DNA of 64,000 nucleotides. Origin: Pedococcus badiiscoriae. Lineage in GTDB: Bacteria; Actinomycetota; Actinomycetes; Actinomycetales; Dermatophilaceae. The notes beneath the pieces are model-generated. The model searched no databases and was not told the DNA's origin. It saw nothing but the letters and a program-made list of their open reading frames with translations. Location of the stretch: the NCBI RefSeq assembly GCF_013408925.1, contig NZ_JACCAB010000001.1:2294001-2358000 (forward strand). Direction: 5' to 3'. This document shows, piece after piece, positions 45,896 to 54,267 of the stretch (the first letter of the stretch is position 1; every line of letters starts with the position of its first letter). A program made the translations under genes and the position numbers.

Positions 45896-48800
45896 ATGTC
45901 TGCGTCGCTGGAGCAGTCCCGTCAGCAACTCCTGCACACCGCCGCGGAACGCGCGGACCATGGGGGTGGTGAGGCGGTCGAGCAGTTCCTGCGGACCTAC
46001 TACCGGCACGTGGCCACGGAGGACCTCCTGGCGCGGGCGTCCGAGGACCTGCTCGGGGCCGCGATGGCGCACCGCGAGCTGGCCCAGGACCGACCCGTCG
46101 GCACCGCCAAGGTCGAGGTCTTCAACCCGGAGGTCGAGGAGCAGGGCTGGACCAGCGGCCACACGGTCGTGCAGGTCGTCACTGACGACATGCCGTTCCT
46201 CGTCGACTCGGTGAGTGCCGAGCTCCAGCGCATGGAGCGCTCGGTGCACCTGGTGGTTCACCCGACGATGCGGGTCCGCCGCAAGGCCACCGGTGAGCTC
46301 GAGGAGCTCGTCCTGGGCGACGCCGACGGGCCCCCAGGGTCGGGCTCCGACGGCTCGAGCGACGGAGGTTTCGGGCTGGTCCGCGAGTCGTGGATGCACC
46401 TGGAGATCGACCGGGACAGCGATCCCGCCCAGCGCGCCGAGGTCGCCGAGGGGTTGCGCCGGGTGCTCGGCAACGTCCGCGAGGCGGTCGAGGACTGGCC
46501 CAAGATGAAGGCGACCTGCTCGCAGGTGGCGCAGGACCTCGTGGACTCGCCGCCCGCCGGCATACCGGCCGAGGAGGTCGAGCAGGCGCACGGTCTGCTC
46601 GACTGGCTGGCCGACAACCACTTCACCTTCCTGGGCTACCGCCAGTACGCCCTCGACCGTGCCGCCGACGGTGATCGGCTCGAGGCCGTCCAGGGCACGG
46701 GGCTGGGGCTGCTGCGCTACGACCGCCCCGGCGACGGGGTGCTGCTCAGCGAGCAGGCCAGTGCCGTGGCGCGGGCGCGCGAGCTGCTGATCATCACCAA
46801 GGCGAACTCGCGGGCGACGGTGCACCGCAACACCTACCTGGACTACGTGAGCGTCAAGCAGTTCGACGACGCCGGCGAGGTGACGGGGGAGAAGCGCTTC
46901 CTCGGCCTGTTCACCTCCAGCGCGTACACCGAGTCGGTGACCCGCGTGCCGGTGCTGCGCGACAAGGTCGCCAAGATCTTCGAGCGCACCGGGTTCCTTC
47001 CCGACTCGCACTCCGGCAAGGACCTGCTCGAGGTCCTCGAGAACTACCCGCGCGACGAGCTGTTCCAGGCCGGGGAGGAGGAGCTCTACGAGAACGCGAC
47101 CGCGGTCCTCTACCTCCAGGAGCGCCGCAAGACCAAGCTCTTCCTGCGCCGCGACCGGTTCGGCCGGTTCGTGTCCTGCCTCGTCTACATCCCGCGCGAC
47201 CGCTACAACACCGCCGTGCGGCTCAAGATGGAATCCATTCTGCGGCAAGCCTTTCCGGGTGCCACGGTGGACTTCACGACGAGGGTCTCGGAGTCGGTGC
47301 TGGCCCGCCTGCACTTCGTCGTGCGGGTGCCGGCGGGGGAGTCGATCCCGTCCATCGACGAGTCGGTGCTCGAGCGCCAGCTGATCGACGCGACGCGCAC
47401 CTGGGACGAGGACCTCAGCGAGGCGGCCCGCACCGAGCACGGTGAGGAGGCGGCCGCGCGCCTGTCCGGGCTCTACGGACGCGCCTTCCCCGAGGCGTAC
47501 AAGGAGGACTTCACCCCGCGTATCGGGGTGGCCGACATCCGCCACATGGATGCCCTGGAGCATGACGACTCGACCGGGCTCAACATGTACCAGGAGCCCG
47601 GCGCCCCGGCCAACGAGCGCCGCTTCAAGCTCTACCGTCGCAGCCCCCTGTCGCTGACGCAGGTCCTGCCGATGTTCACCCACATGGGGGTCGAGGTCGT
47701 CGACGAGCGGCCCTACGAGATCTCCCGCGGTGACGGTGTCAACCTGTGGGTCTACGACTTCGGCCTGCGGGTGCGCAACGACAAGGTCTGGTCCGGAGAC
47801 GGCGGGCGCGACCGGTTGCGGGAGCTGTTCCAGGACGCCGTCGGCGCGGTGTGGCGCGGCGAGGCCGAGTCCGACGGGTTCAACGCCCTCGTCCTCGGGG
47901 CCGGGCTGACCTGGCGCCAAGTGGTCATCCTGCGCACCGTCGCCAAGTACCTGCGCCAGACCGGCTCGACGTTCTCGCAGGACTACGTCGAGTCCGCGCT
48001 CGCGTCCAACCTCAAGCTCGCCGGCACGCTGGTGGCCCTGTTCGAGACCCGCTTCGACCCCAGCCGGTATGCCGGTGCGGCCGGTCCGGAGCGCGAGGCC
48101 GCGCAGAGCGCGTTGTGCGAGCAGGTGACCAAGGACCTCGATGACGTCAAGAGCCTCGACCACGACCGGATCATCCGCGCCTTCCTCGGCGTGATCACCG
48201 CGACGCTGCGGACGAACTTCTACCAGGCCGACGCGTCGGGGGCTGACAAGTCCTACGTCTCGATCAAGCTCAATCCCAAGAAGGTGCCCGACCTGCCCGC
48301 CCCGCGGCCGCAGTTCGAGATCTTCGTCTACTCACCGCGGGTCGAGGGGGTCCACCTGCGGTTCGGGCCGGTCGCCCGCGGCGGTCTGCGCTGGTCGGAC
48401 CGGCGCGAGGACTTCCGCACCGAGGTGCTCGGGCTGGTCAAGGCGCAGATGGTCAAGAACGCCGTCATCGTGCCGACCGGCTCGAAGGGTGGGTTCTACG
48501 CCAAGCAGCTGCCCGACCCGACTGTCGACCGAGACGCCTGGCTGGCCGAAGGCATCGCGTCCTACAAGGTGTTCATCTCAGGCCTGCTCGACCTCACCGA
48601 CAACCGGGACGGGTCGCAGATCGTGCCGCCGCCCTCGGTGGTGCGCCACGACCCCGACGACTCCTACCTCGTGGTCGCGGCCGACAAGGGGACGGCGACG
48701 TTCTCGGACATCGCCAACGGCGTGGCCCAGTCCTACGGGTTCTGGCTCGATGACGGCTTCGCGTCCGGTGGGTCGGCCGGCTACGACCACAAGGCGATGG

Positions 48801-50797
48801 GCATCACGGCCCGTGGCGCGTGGGAGTCGGTCAAGCGGCACTTCCGCGAGATGGGTCACGACACCCAGACCCAGGACTTCACCGCCGTCGGGATCGGCGA
48901 CATGTCCGGAGACGTCTTCGGCAACGGCATGCTGCTCTCGGAGCACATCAGGCTGGTCGCTGCCTTCGACCACCGGCACATCTTCGTCGACCCCAATCCC
49001 GTTGCTGCCACGAGCTTCCCGGAGCGCCAGCGGCTGTTCGACCTGCCCCGCTCGTCGTGGGCCGACTACGACACCTCGCTCATCTCCGCGGGCGGTGGGG
49101 TGTTCGACCGGTCGCTGAAGTCGATCGCCATCACCCCCGAGATGACCGAGGCGCTGGGCCTGCCCAAGGGCAGCACGTCGATGACTCCCGCCGCACTGAT
49201 GAAGGCGATCCTGCAGGCGCCGGTGGACCTGTTGTGGAACGGCGGGATCGGCACCTACGTCAAGGCGGCCAGCGAGGGCAGCGCCGACATCGGTGACCGC
49301 GCCAACGACGCCATCCGCGTCGACGGCGCCCAGCTGCGCTGCAAGGTCGTCGGCGAGGGCGGCAACCTCGGCCTCAGCCAGCTCGGCCGCATCGAGGCAG
49401 CCCTGCACGGCGTGCGGGTCAACACCGACGCCATCGACAACTCGGCGGGGGTCGACACCTCCGACCACGAGGTCAACATCAAGATCCTGCTGACCGCGCT
49501 GGTCAAGGCCGGCGACATGACGCTCAAGCAGCGCAACACCCTGCTCGCGTCGATGACCGACGACGTCGCCCACCAGGTGCTGCGCGACAACTACGAGCAG
49601 AACGTGCTCCTCGGCAACGCCCGCGCCCAGGAGCACCCGATGCTCCCTGTCCACCAGCGGCTGATCCACTGGCTGGAGGAGCGGGGCGACCTCGACCGCG
49701 CCCTGGAGTTCCTGCCGACCGACACCGAGATCGACCGCCGGTTCGCGGCCGGCCTGGGCCTGAAGTCGCCGGAGTTCTCGGTGCTCGTGGCATACGCCAA
49801 GCTGGCGCTCAAGGAGGACCTGCTGCCCTCCGAGCTGCCCGACGACCCGTGGTTCCAGGCCACCCTCACCGAGTACTTCCCGGCCGCGCTGCGCGAGCAG
49901 TTCGCCGGCGAGCTCGCCGAGCACCCTCTGCGCCGCGAGATCATCACCAACTCGGTGGTCAACTCGATGGTCAACCGAGGCGGCATCACGTTCGCCTTCC
50001 GGGCCATGGAGGAGACCGGTGCGACCCCGGAGCAGATCGCCCGGGCGTTCGTGGTCTGCCGCGAGATCTTCGACCTGCCGACCTTCGTGCACGAGGTCGA
50101 GGCGCTCGACAACGTCGTGTCCACCGAGGTGCAGAGCCAGCTGTACCTGGAGTTCCGGAGGCTGATCGACCGGTCGATGCGGTGGTTCCTCACCTCGCGG
50201 CCCTCCCGCCTCGACGTCGCCAACGAGGTGGCCCGGTTCGGTGCGGTGGTCGGAGAGTTCGCACCCCAGATCCCCCAGCTGCTCAAGGGTGCCGAGCTCA
50301 AGCGCCTCCAGCGCAACGCCGCGGGCCTCGAGAAGCTGGGCGTCCCCGAAGCCCTGGCACTGAAGTCCGCCAGCCTGCTCGACCAGTTCTCGCTGCTCGA
50401 CATCGTCGACATCGCGACCGACACGGGTGAGGCGCCCGCCGACGTGGCACCGCTCTACTTCGTGCTGTCCGAGCGGTTCGGCATCGACGCGATGCTCACG
50501 AGGGTCACGAACCTGCCGCGGGACGACCGCTGGGACGCCCTGGCGCGTGGTGCGCTGCGCGACGACCTGTATGCCGTGCTGGAGAGCCTGGTGCGGTCCG
50601 TGATCGACGCGTCCACTCCCGGGGTCAGCCCGGTGGAGCGCTTCGAGCAGTGGGCCAAGGCCAACGCGGAGAGCCTGACCCGGGCCAGGACGGCGCTGTC
50701 CGGCATCGAGCGGCTCGACAAGCCGAACATCGCGGCCCTGTCTGTCGCCCTGCGCACCCTGCGTTCGGTGATCCGCTCCGGGGCCGCGAGCTCCTAG
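45896..50797 (+). CDS. gdh: large NAD-dependent glutamate dehydrogenase
   Basis: This 1633-residue enzyme deaminates glutamate to 2-oxoglutarate and is of the large GDH class (about 1600 residues, as in mycobacteria and streptomycetes). The N-terminal half carries ACT-like regulatory regions; the catalytic core has LRWSDRREDFRTEVLGLVKAQ and KGGFYAKQLPDP with the active-site Lys, then GDMSGDVFGNGMLL from the nucleotide-binding region. ATG 45896 is chosen over in-frame ATGs at 45866 and 45881. In relatives such as that of mycobacteria, the enzyme is inhibited by the FHA protein GarA. A MOSC gene follows 2 bp after its stop. Confidence 0.94.
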   Translation: MSASLEQSRQQLLHTAAERADHGGGEAVEQFLRTYYRHVATEDLLARASEDLLGAAMAHRELAQDRPVGTAKVEVFNPEVEEQGWTSGHTVVQVVTDDMPFLVDSVSAELQRMERSVHLVVHPTMRVRRKATGELEELVLGDADGPPGSGSDGSSDGGFGLVRESWMHLEIDRDSDPAQRAEVAEGLRRVLGNVREAVEDWPKMKATCSQVAQDLVDSPPAGIPAEEVEQAHGLLDWLADNHFTFLGYRQYALDRAADGDRLEAVQGTGLGLLRYDRPGDGVLLSEQASAVARARELLIITKANSRATVHRNTYLDYVSVKQFDDAGEVTGEKRFLGLFTSSAYTESVTRVPVLRDKVAKIFERTGFLPDSHSGKDLLEVLENYPRDELFQAGEEELYENATAVLYLQERRKTKLFLRRDRFGRFVSCLVYIPRDRYNTAVRLKMESILRQAFPGATVDFTTRVSESVLARLHFVVRVPAGESIPSIDESVLERQLIDATRTWDEDLSEAARTEHGEEAAARLSGLYGRAFPEAYKEDFTPRIGVADIRHMDALEHDDSTGLNMYQEPGAPANERRFKLYRRSPLSLTQVLPMFTHMGVEVVDERPYEISRGDGVNLWVYDFGLRVRNDKVWSGDGGRDRLRELFQDAVGAVWRGEAESDGFNALVLGAGLTWRQVVILRTVAKYLRQTGSTFSQDYVESALASNLKLAGTLVALFETRFDPSRYAGAAGPEREAAQSALCEQVTKDLDDVKSLDHDRIIRAFLGVITATLRTNFYQADASGADKSYVSIKLNPKKVPDLPAPRPQFEIFVYSPRVEGVHLRFGPVARGGLRWSDRREDFRTEVLGLVKAQMVKNAVIVPTGSKGGFYAKQLPDPTVDRDAWLAEGIASYKVFISGLLDLTDNRDGSQIVPPPSVVRHDPDDSYLVVAADKGTATFSDIANGVAQSYGFWLDDGFASGGSAGYDHKAMGITARGAWESVKRHFREMGHDTQTQDFTAVGIGDMSGDVFGNGMLLSEHIRLVAAFDHRHIFVDPNPVAATSFPERQRLFDLPRSSWADYDTSLISAGGGVFDRSLKSIAITPEMTEALGLPKGSTSMTPAALMKAILQAPVDLLWNGGIGTYVKAASEGSADIGDRANDAIRVDGAQLRCKVVGEGGNLGLSQLGRIEAALHGVRVNTDAIDNSAGVDTSDHEVNIKILLTALVKAGDMTLKQRNTLLASMTDDVAHQVLRDNYEQNVLLGNARAQEHPMLPVHQRLIHWLEERGDLDRALEFLPTDTEIDRRFAAGLGLKSPEFSVLVAYAKLALKEDLLPSELPDDPWFQATLTEYFPAALREQFAGELAEHPLRREIITNSVVNSMVNRGGITFAFRAMEETGATPEQIARAFVVCREIFDLPTFVHEVEALDNVVSTEVQSQLYLEFRRLIDRSMRWFLTSRPSRLDVANEVARFGAVVGEFAPQIPQLLKGAELKRLQRNAAGLEKLGVPEALALKSASLLDQFSLLDIVDIATDTGEAPADVAPLYFVLSERFGIDAMLTRVTNLPRDDRWDALARGALRDDLYAVLESLVRSVIDASTPGVSPVERFEQWAKANAESLTRARTALSGIERLDKPNIAALSVALRTLRSVIRSGAASS

Positions 50798-50799
50798 GC

Positions 50800-51519
50800 A
50801 TGGCGATGACGAGCAGCCAGTCGACGGACACCCAGGTGCTCCTGGTGACCCGCTACCCGGTGAAGTCCATGGGCGGGGAGTCCCTGTCGACGGTGGAGGT
50901 CGGGCCCACCGGGCTGCGCGGCGACCGGGAGTACGCGGTCTACGGCGCCGACGGCAAGCTCGCCAGCGGGAAGAACAGCCGCCGCTTCCGCCGGATGGAC
51001 CCGGTCTTCGACCTCGTCGCAGCCACGCGTGAAGGGGACACCGTGGTGACCCTCGCGGACGGCACGGAGGTCGTGGTCGGCCACGACGGCTCGGACGCGA
51101 TCCTGACCGAGCACTTCGGGGAGCCGGTCACGCTGCGCCCCGAGACCGACGTCATGCACCAGGACGCGGGGCAGCTGTCCATCGTCGGCAGCGCCACCCT
51201 CGTCGAGCTCGGTCGCCACGAGGGGGACGGTCGCCCGCTCGACCCGCGGCACCTGCGGGCCAACGTGGTGGTCCGGACGACGCAGCCCTATGCCGAGGAG
51301 GACTGGATCGGCCACGTGGTGAGCATCGGTGCGGTGCAGGTGAACGTCGCGGAGCCGATCGAGCGGTGCCGGATGGTCAGCGTGGCGCAGGTCGGACTCG
51401 AGGCCCGCCCGGACATGCTGAAGGCGATCAGCGACCACCACGACCTGAATGCCGGGTTGTACGCGTCGATCGTCCGGCCTGGGACGATCTCGGTGGGAGA
51501 CCCCGTCACCATCGACTGA
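50800..51519 (+). CDS. MOSC-domain protein
   Basis: This 239-residue protein has an N-terminal beta barrel (about 10-100, YPVKSMGGESL and GLRGDREYAVYG) and a MOSC domain (about 120-235) with the family ending EPIERCRMVS and RPGTISVGDPV. MOSC proteins bind molybdenum cofactor and can reduce N-hydroxylated compounds; the conserved Cys is in IERCRM. It begins two bases after the glutamate dehydrogenase stop and is probably cotranscribed with it. Confidence 0.87.
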   Translation: MAMTSSQSTDTQVLLVTRYPVKSMGGESLSTVEVGPTGLRGDREYAVYGADGKLASGKNSRRFRRMDPVFDLVAATREGDTVVTLADGTEVVVGHDGSDAILTEHFGEPVTLRPETDVMHQDAGQLSIVGSATLVELGRHEGDGRPLDPRHLRANVVVRTTQPYAEEDWIGHVVSIGAVQVNVAEPIERCRMVSVAQVGLEARPDMLKAISDHHDLNAGLYASIVRPGTISVGDPVTID

Positions 51520-51593
51520 TCCGCGACTTACCCGGCCGCCGGCGACTGGCGGCCCGGCCTGAGCCGGTGGCCCGGGCGCTCGGGCTCGCCGAT

Positions 51594-51599
51594 TAGGCT
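51594..51599 (+). promoter_or_regulatory. -10 box of leaderless pdtaS
   Basis: TAGGCT lies 6 nt before GTG 51606. There is no ribosome binding site between them, so a leaderless transcript is likely. Confidence 0.55.
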
Positions 51600-51605
51600 T
51601 CCCGC

Positions 51606-53099
51606 GTGCCCACCCTCAACGAGGTGCTCCAGTCCGCGACCGACCTCGCGCCCGCAGAGGTCGAGTGGCTGCAGCTGCTGGTCGGTGACTGGCAGCTCAT
51701 CTCCGACCTGTCGTTCGCCGACCTCGTGCTGTGGGTGCCGGGGGGCATCGAGGGCTGGCTCGCCGTCGCGCACGTGCGACCGACGACGGGGCAGATGGTC
51801 TTCTTCGAGGACGTCGTGGGCCGTCGCACGCACCGCGGCCGGCAGTCACTGCTCGACCAGTCTTACCTCGACCAGCGGATCGTGCGGGAGAAGGACCCGA
51901 TCTTCCGCGACGACATGCCGGTCCGCGAGGAGGCCATCCCGGTCGTGCGGGGCGGCCGCGCACTGGCCGTGATCACGCGGCATACCAACCTGGCGGCGAT
52001 GCGGACGCCGAGCCGGCTGGAGCTGACCTACCAGGCGCTCGCGGACGCGCTGGCGCGGATGATCGCCGCGGGGGAGTTCCCGAACACGGCCGCACCCACG
52101 GGGCAGCGACGCGGCGCGCCCCGGGTGGGTGACGGCGTGATCCGCCTCGACGTCAACGGGATCGTGTCGTACGCGAGCCCCAACGCCCTCTCCGCAGTCC
52201 ACCGCCTCGGGCACGTCGGCGACGTCATCGGTGAGCTGCTGGCGAAGGTGGTGGCCGACCTGCTGCGTGACGAGTCGCCCGTCGACGAGTCGCTGGCGCT
52301 CGTCGTGACGGGACGGGCGCCGTGGCGCACCGAGGTGACCTCGCGCGGTGCGAGCGTGTCGATGCGGGCGATCCCGCTCACCGAGGGCGGCCACCGGGTA
52401 GGCGCCCTGCTGCTCCTGCGTGACGTGTCCGAGCTGCGGCGGCGCGAGCTCGAGCTGCTCACCAAGGACGCCACGATCCGCGAGATCCACCACCGCGTGA
52501 AGAACAACCTGCAGACGGTCGCGGCGCTGCTGCGGCTCCAGGCGCGGCGGCTGCCCGAAGGAGAGGCGGGACGGGCGGCGCTCGAGGAGGCGGTTCGTCG
52601 CGTCGGGGTCATCGCGCTCGTGCACGAGACGCTGAGCCAGGGTTTCGACGAGACGGTGGACTTCGACGACATCGCGGTGCGCGGGCTCCAGGCGATCACC
52701 GAGGTGGCCAAGGTCGAGCACCCGATCACGTCACGGGTGCAGGGCTCGTTCGGGACGCTGCGGGCCGAGGACGCGACTGCGCTCGCGATGGTGCTGTCCG
52801 AGCTGGTGCAGAACGCCGTGGAGCATGGCCTCGCCGAGACCGGCGGTGGCACCGTCGAGGTCGAGGCGAGCCGCTCCACCGACGAGCACGGCGACGAGCT
52901 GCTCACCGTCACGATCACCGACGACGGGGCGGGCCTGCCGAGCGACTTCAAGCCGGGTGGGTCGGGCCTGGGCACCCAGATCGTGCAGTCGCTCATCCAG
53001 GACCTGCGGGGGCGGATCACCTGGGAAGCAGCAAAGCCGCACGGGACGCGGGTGCGTTTCGTCGCGCGGCTTCGGCCACTGGGCCGGGACTTCTCCTGA
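51606..53099 (+). CDS. pdtaS: PdtaS-type sensor histidine kinase
   Basis: This 497-residue cytosolic kinase is the partner of an ANTAR-type RNA-binding regulator (PdtaR), which is not in the window. It has an N-terminal GAF-like domain (about 10-150, DLSFADLVLWVPGG), a PAS domain (about 170-285), a HisKA_2 region with the phospho-acceptor in EIHHRVKNNLQTV (His295 or His296) and an ATPase domain with VLSELVQNAVEHG and DDGAGLP. All boxes are intact. It converges with whiB1, as in mycobacteria (Rv3220c and Rv3219). Confidence 0.92.
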   Translation: MPTLNEVLQSATDLAPAEVEWLQLLVGDWQLISDLSFADLVLWVPGGIEGWLAVAHVRPTTGQMVFFEDVVGRRTHRGRQSLLDQSYLDQRIVREKDPIFRDDMPVREEAIPVVRGGRALAVITRHTNLAAMRTPSRLELTYQALADALARMIAAGEFPNTAAPTGQRRGAPRVGDGVIRLDVNGIVSYASPNALSAVHRLGHVGDVIGELLAKVVADLLRDESPVDESLALVVTGRAPWRTEVTSRGASVSMRAIPLTEGGHRVGALLLLRDVSELRRRELELLTKDATIREIHHRVKNNLQTVAALLRLQARRLPEGEAGRAALEEAVRRVGVIALVHETLSQGFDETVDFDDIAVRGLQAITEVAKVEHPITSRVQGSFGTLRAEDATALAMVLSELVQNAVEHGLAETGGGTVEVEASRSTDEHGDELLTVTITDDGAGLPSDFKPGGSGLGTQIVQSLIQDLRGRITWEAAKPHGTRVRFVARLRPLGRDFS

Positions 53100-53125
53100 G
53101 GGCCTGCTTCTCCGGAGAGGGTGGG

Positions 53126-53374
53126 TCAGCCGGCGCGGCGGGCGCGGGCGTTGCGACGCTTGAGGGCCCGGCGCTCGTCCTCGGACATGCCGCCCCAGAC
53201 GCCGGCGTCCTGGCCGGACTCGATGGCCCACTTGAGGCACACGTCGACAACCGGGCAGCGTCGGCACACAACTTTCGCCTCCTCGATCTGGAGGATGGCC
53301 GGGCCGGTGTTCCCAATCGGGAAGAACAGCTCAGGGTCCTCGTCGAGGCAGGCAGCGCGGTCGCGCCAGTCCAT
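53126..53374 (-). CDS. whiB1: WhiB1, iron-sulfur transcription regulator
   Basis: This 82-residue Wbl protein binds a 4Fe-4S cluster through Cys9, Cys37, Cys40 and Cys46 and acts with the housekeeping sigma factor. It carries the GVWGG turn (GQDAGVWGGMSEDERRAL) and the basic C-terminal KRRNARARR that contacts DNA. The sequence is very close to mycobacterial WhiB1, an essential nitric-oxide-sensitive regulator. It is transcribed from a long upstream region of about 460 bp. Confidence 0.97.
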   Translation of the reverse strand: MDWRDRAACLDEDPELFFPIGNTGPAILQIEEAKVVCRRCPVVDVCLKWAIESGQDAGVWGGMSEDERRALKRRNARARRAG

Positions 53375-53657
53375 GAAGATCGTGCTCCTTGCGGTGACAG
53401 GGGTCGCGTCCGTGTGGTGGGCCCTGGGTTGCGGACCTCACGGCACGGACGCGTCATTGCGGGGTGTGCGGGGGTCGAGCACCTGAGAGTCAGGGCCGAC
53501 CGGCAAGCCTAGCCGACCCATTTCGACACAGGGAGAAACACGTGCGCACCCATTTTGAGGGGGCGCACGCACTTCTGCCAACGGGTTGGGGGGTGTTTCT
53601 GTTCCAGGCTCCCAGATCCGGCTCAGAATCGCCGCGCTGAGCACAAGATGTCGGCTG

Positions 53658-53681
53658 TGTGACAGTGAGGTATTGGTCACA
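53658..53681. promoter_or_regulatory. inverted repeat TGTGAC-N12-GTCACA upstream of whiB1
   Basis: Two perfect 6-bp half sites face each other 12 bp apart. The half site is that of CRP/GlxR (TGTGA), but the usual spacing is 6 bp, so the match is not canonical. The internal GTGA at 53666-53669 with TCAC at 53677-53680 gives an alternative pair 7 bp apart, also off by one. Confidence 0.4.
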
Positions 53682-53821
53682 TGTCGGACGGAGCAACTGT
53701 CCGGGGGCCGATCCTACGCCCGGATAAAGGTCAACCGGGACCGGCGCGGCGAGAGTCCCGGGTCGTCGGCGCGTTCCGGACGTCGTCGGTATGCCGCGTG
53801 CGCGCCGTCCGCGCCCGGGCC

Positions 53822-53827
53822 TAGCCT
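53822..53827 (+). promoter_or_regulatory. -10 box of leaderless gene at 53835
   Basis: TAGCCT is followed after 7 nt by GTG 53835, with no Shine-Dalgarno sequence, as in the other leaderless genes of this window. Confidence 0.55.
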
Positions 53828-53834
53828 GAGTCCT

Positions 53835-54248
53835 GTGACCAGCCCCGCTCCTGTCCCGTCCCGCCCGCGTGACGGCTTCCGTGCCGTGGCAGGCATGGTG
53901 TGCGCAGCGCAGGCCGTGACGCTGCTGGGGTTCGTCGTGTTCTACCTCTGGGAGCTGACCCAGGGCTCGGGCGGGGACGTCGCCCGGGTGGTCATGTCGG
54001 CCCTGCTGATCGCCGTGTTCGCCGTCGGCATCGCCGCGATGGCCCGGGGCTGGCTGCGGGGTGACAACTGGCCGAATACTCCGACGGTCGTCTGGAACCT
54101 CCTGCTGCTCCCGGTGGGCTGGAGCCTGGTGCAGGGTGGCCACGGGCTGTTGGGTGCCCTCGTCATCCTGGTGGCACTCGTCGGCATCGTGGCGGCGATC
54201 CGCGCCGACACCCGGGACCGCGAGGACACCGAGGTCTCGGCGGACTGA
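53835..54248 (+). CDS. small four-helix membrane protein
   Basis: This 137-residue integral membrane protein has four predicted helices (about 18-40, 52-70, 85-103 and 105-122) and short charged ends. The helix 3 region begins NWPNTPTVVWNLLLLPVGW. It resembles a widespread group of actinobacterial hypothetical membrane proteins, with no known function. GTG 53835 is supported by the -10 box just upstream; the longer open frame is a shadow. It converges with the FHA-FtsK gene 19 bp away. Confidence 0.75.
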   Translation: MTSPAPVPSRPRDGFRAVAGMVCAAQAVTLLGFVVFYLWELTQGSGGDVARVVMSALLIAVFAVGIAAMARGWLRGDNWPNTPTVVWNLLLLPVGWSLVQGGHGLLGALVILVALVGIVAAIRADTRDREDTEVSAD

Positions 54249-54267
54249 GCGCGAGGGACGTCGCCGC

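Larger units (their letters stand above)
53375..53834. other. long regulatory region between whiB1 and a divergent gene
   Basis: No gene is seen in these 460 bp. The region has lower GC than its surroundings near 53580-53690 and contains a TGTGAC/GTCACA inverted repeat and a TAGCCT box for the gene at 53835. On the minus strand a TTGACC and a TAGGAT occur close together near 53708-53735, but their spacing (12 nt) is too short for a standard promoter. In mycobacteria, whiB1 is under CRP control. Confidence 0.5.

Noticed and set aside
45713..48163. 816-codon open frame antisense to the glutamate dehydrogenase gene
   Set aside because: Low-complexity Val/Leu/Arg/His composition and full overlap with a certain gene mark it as a shadow.
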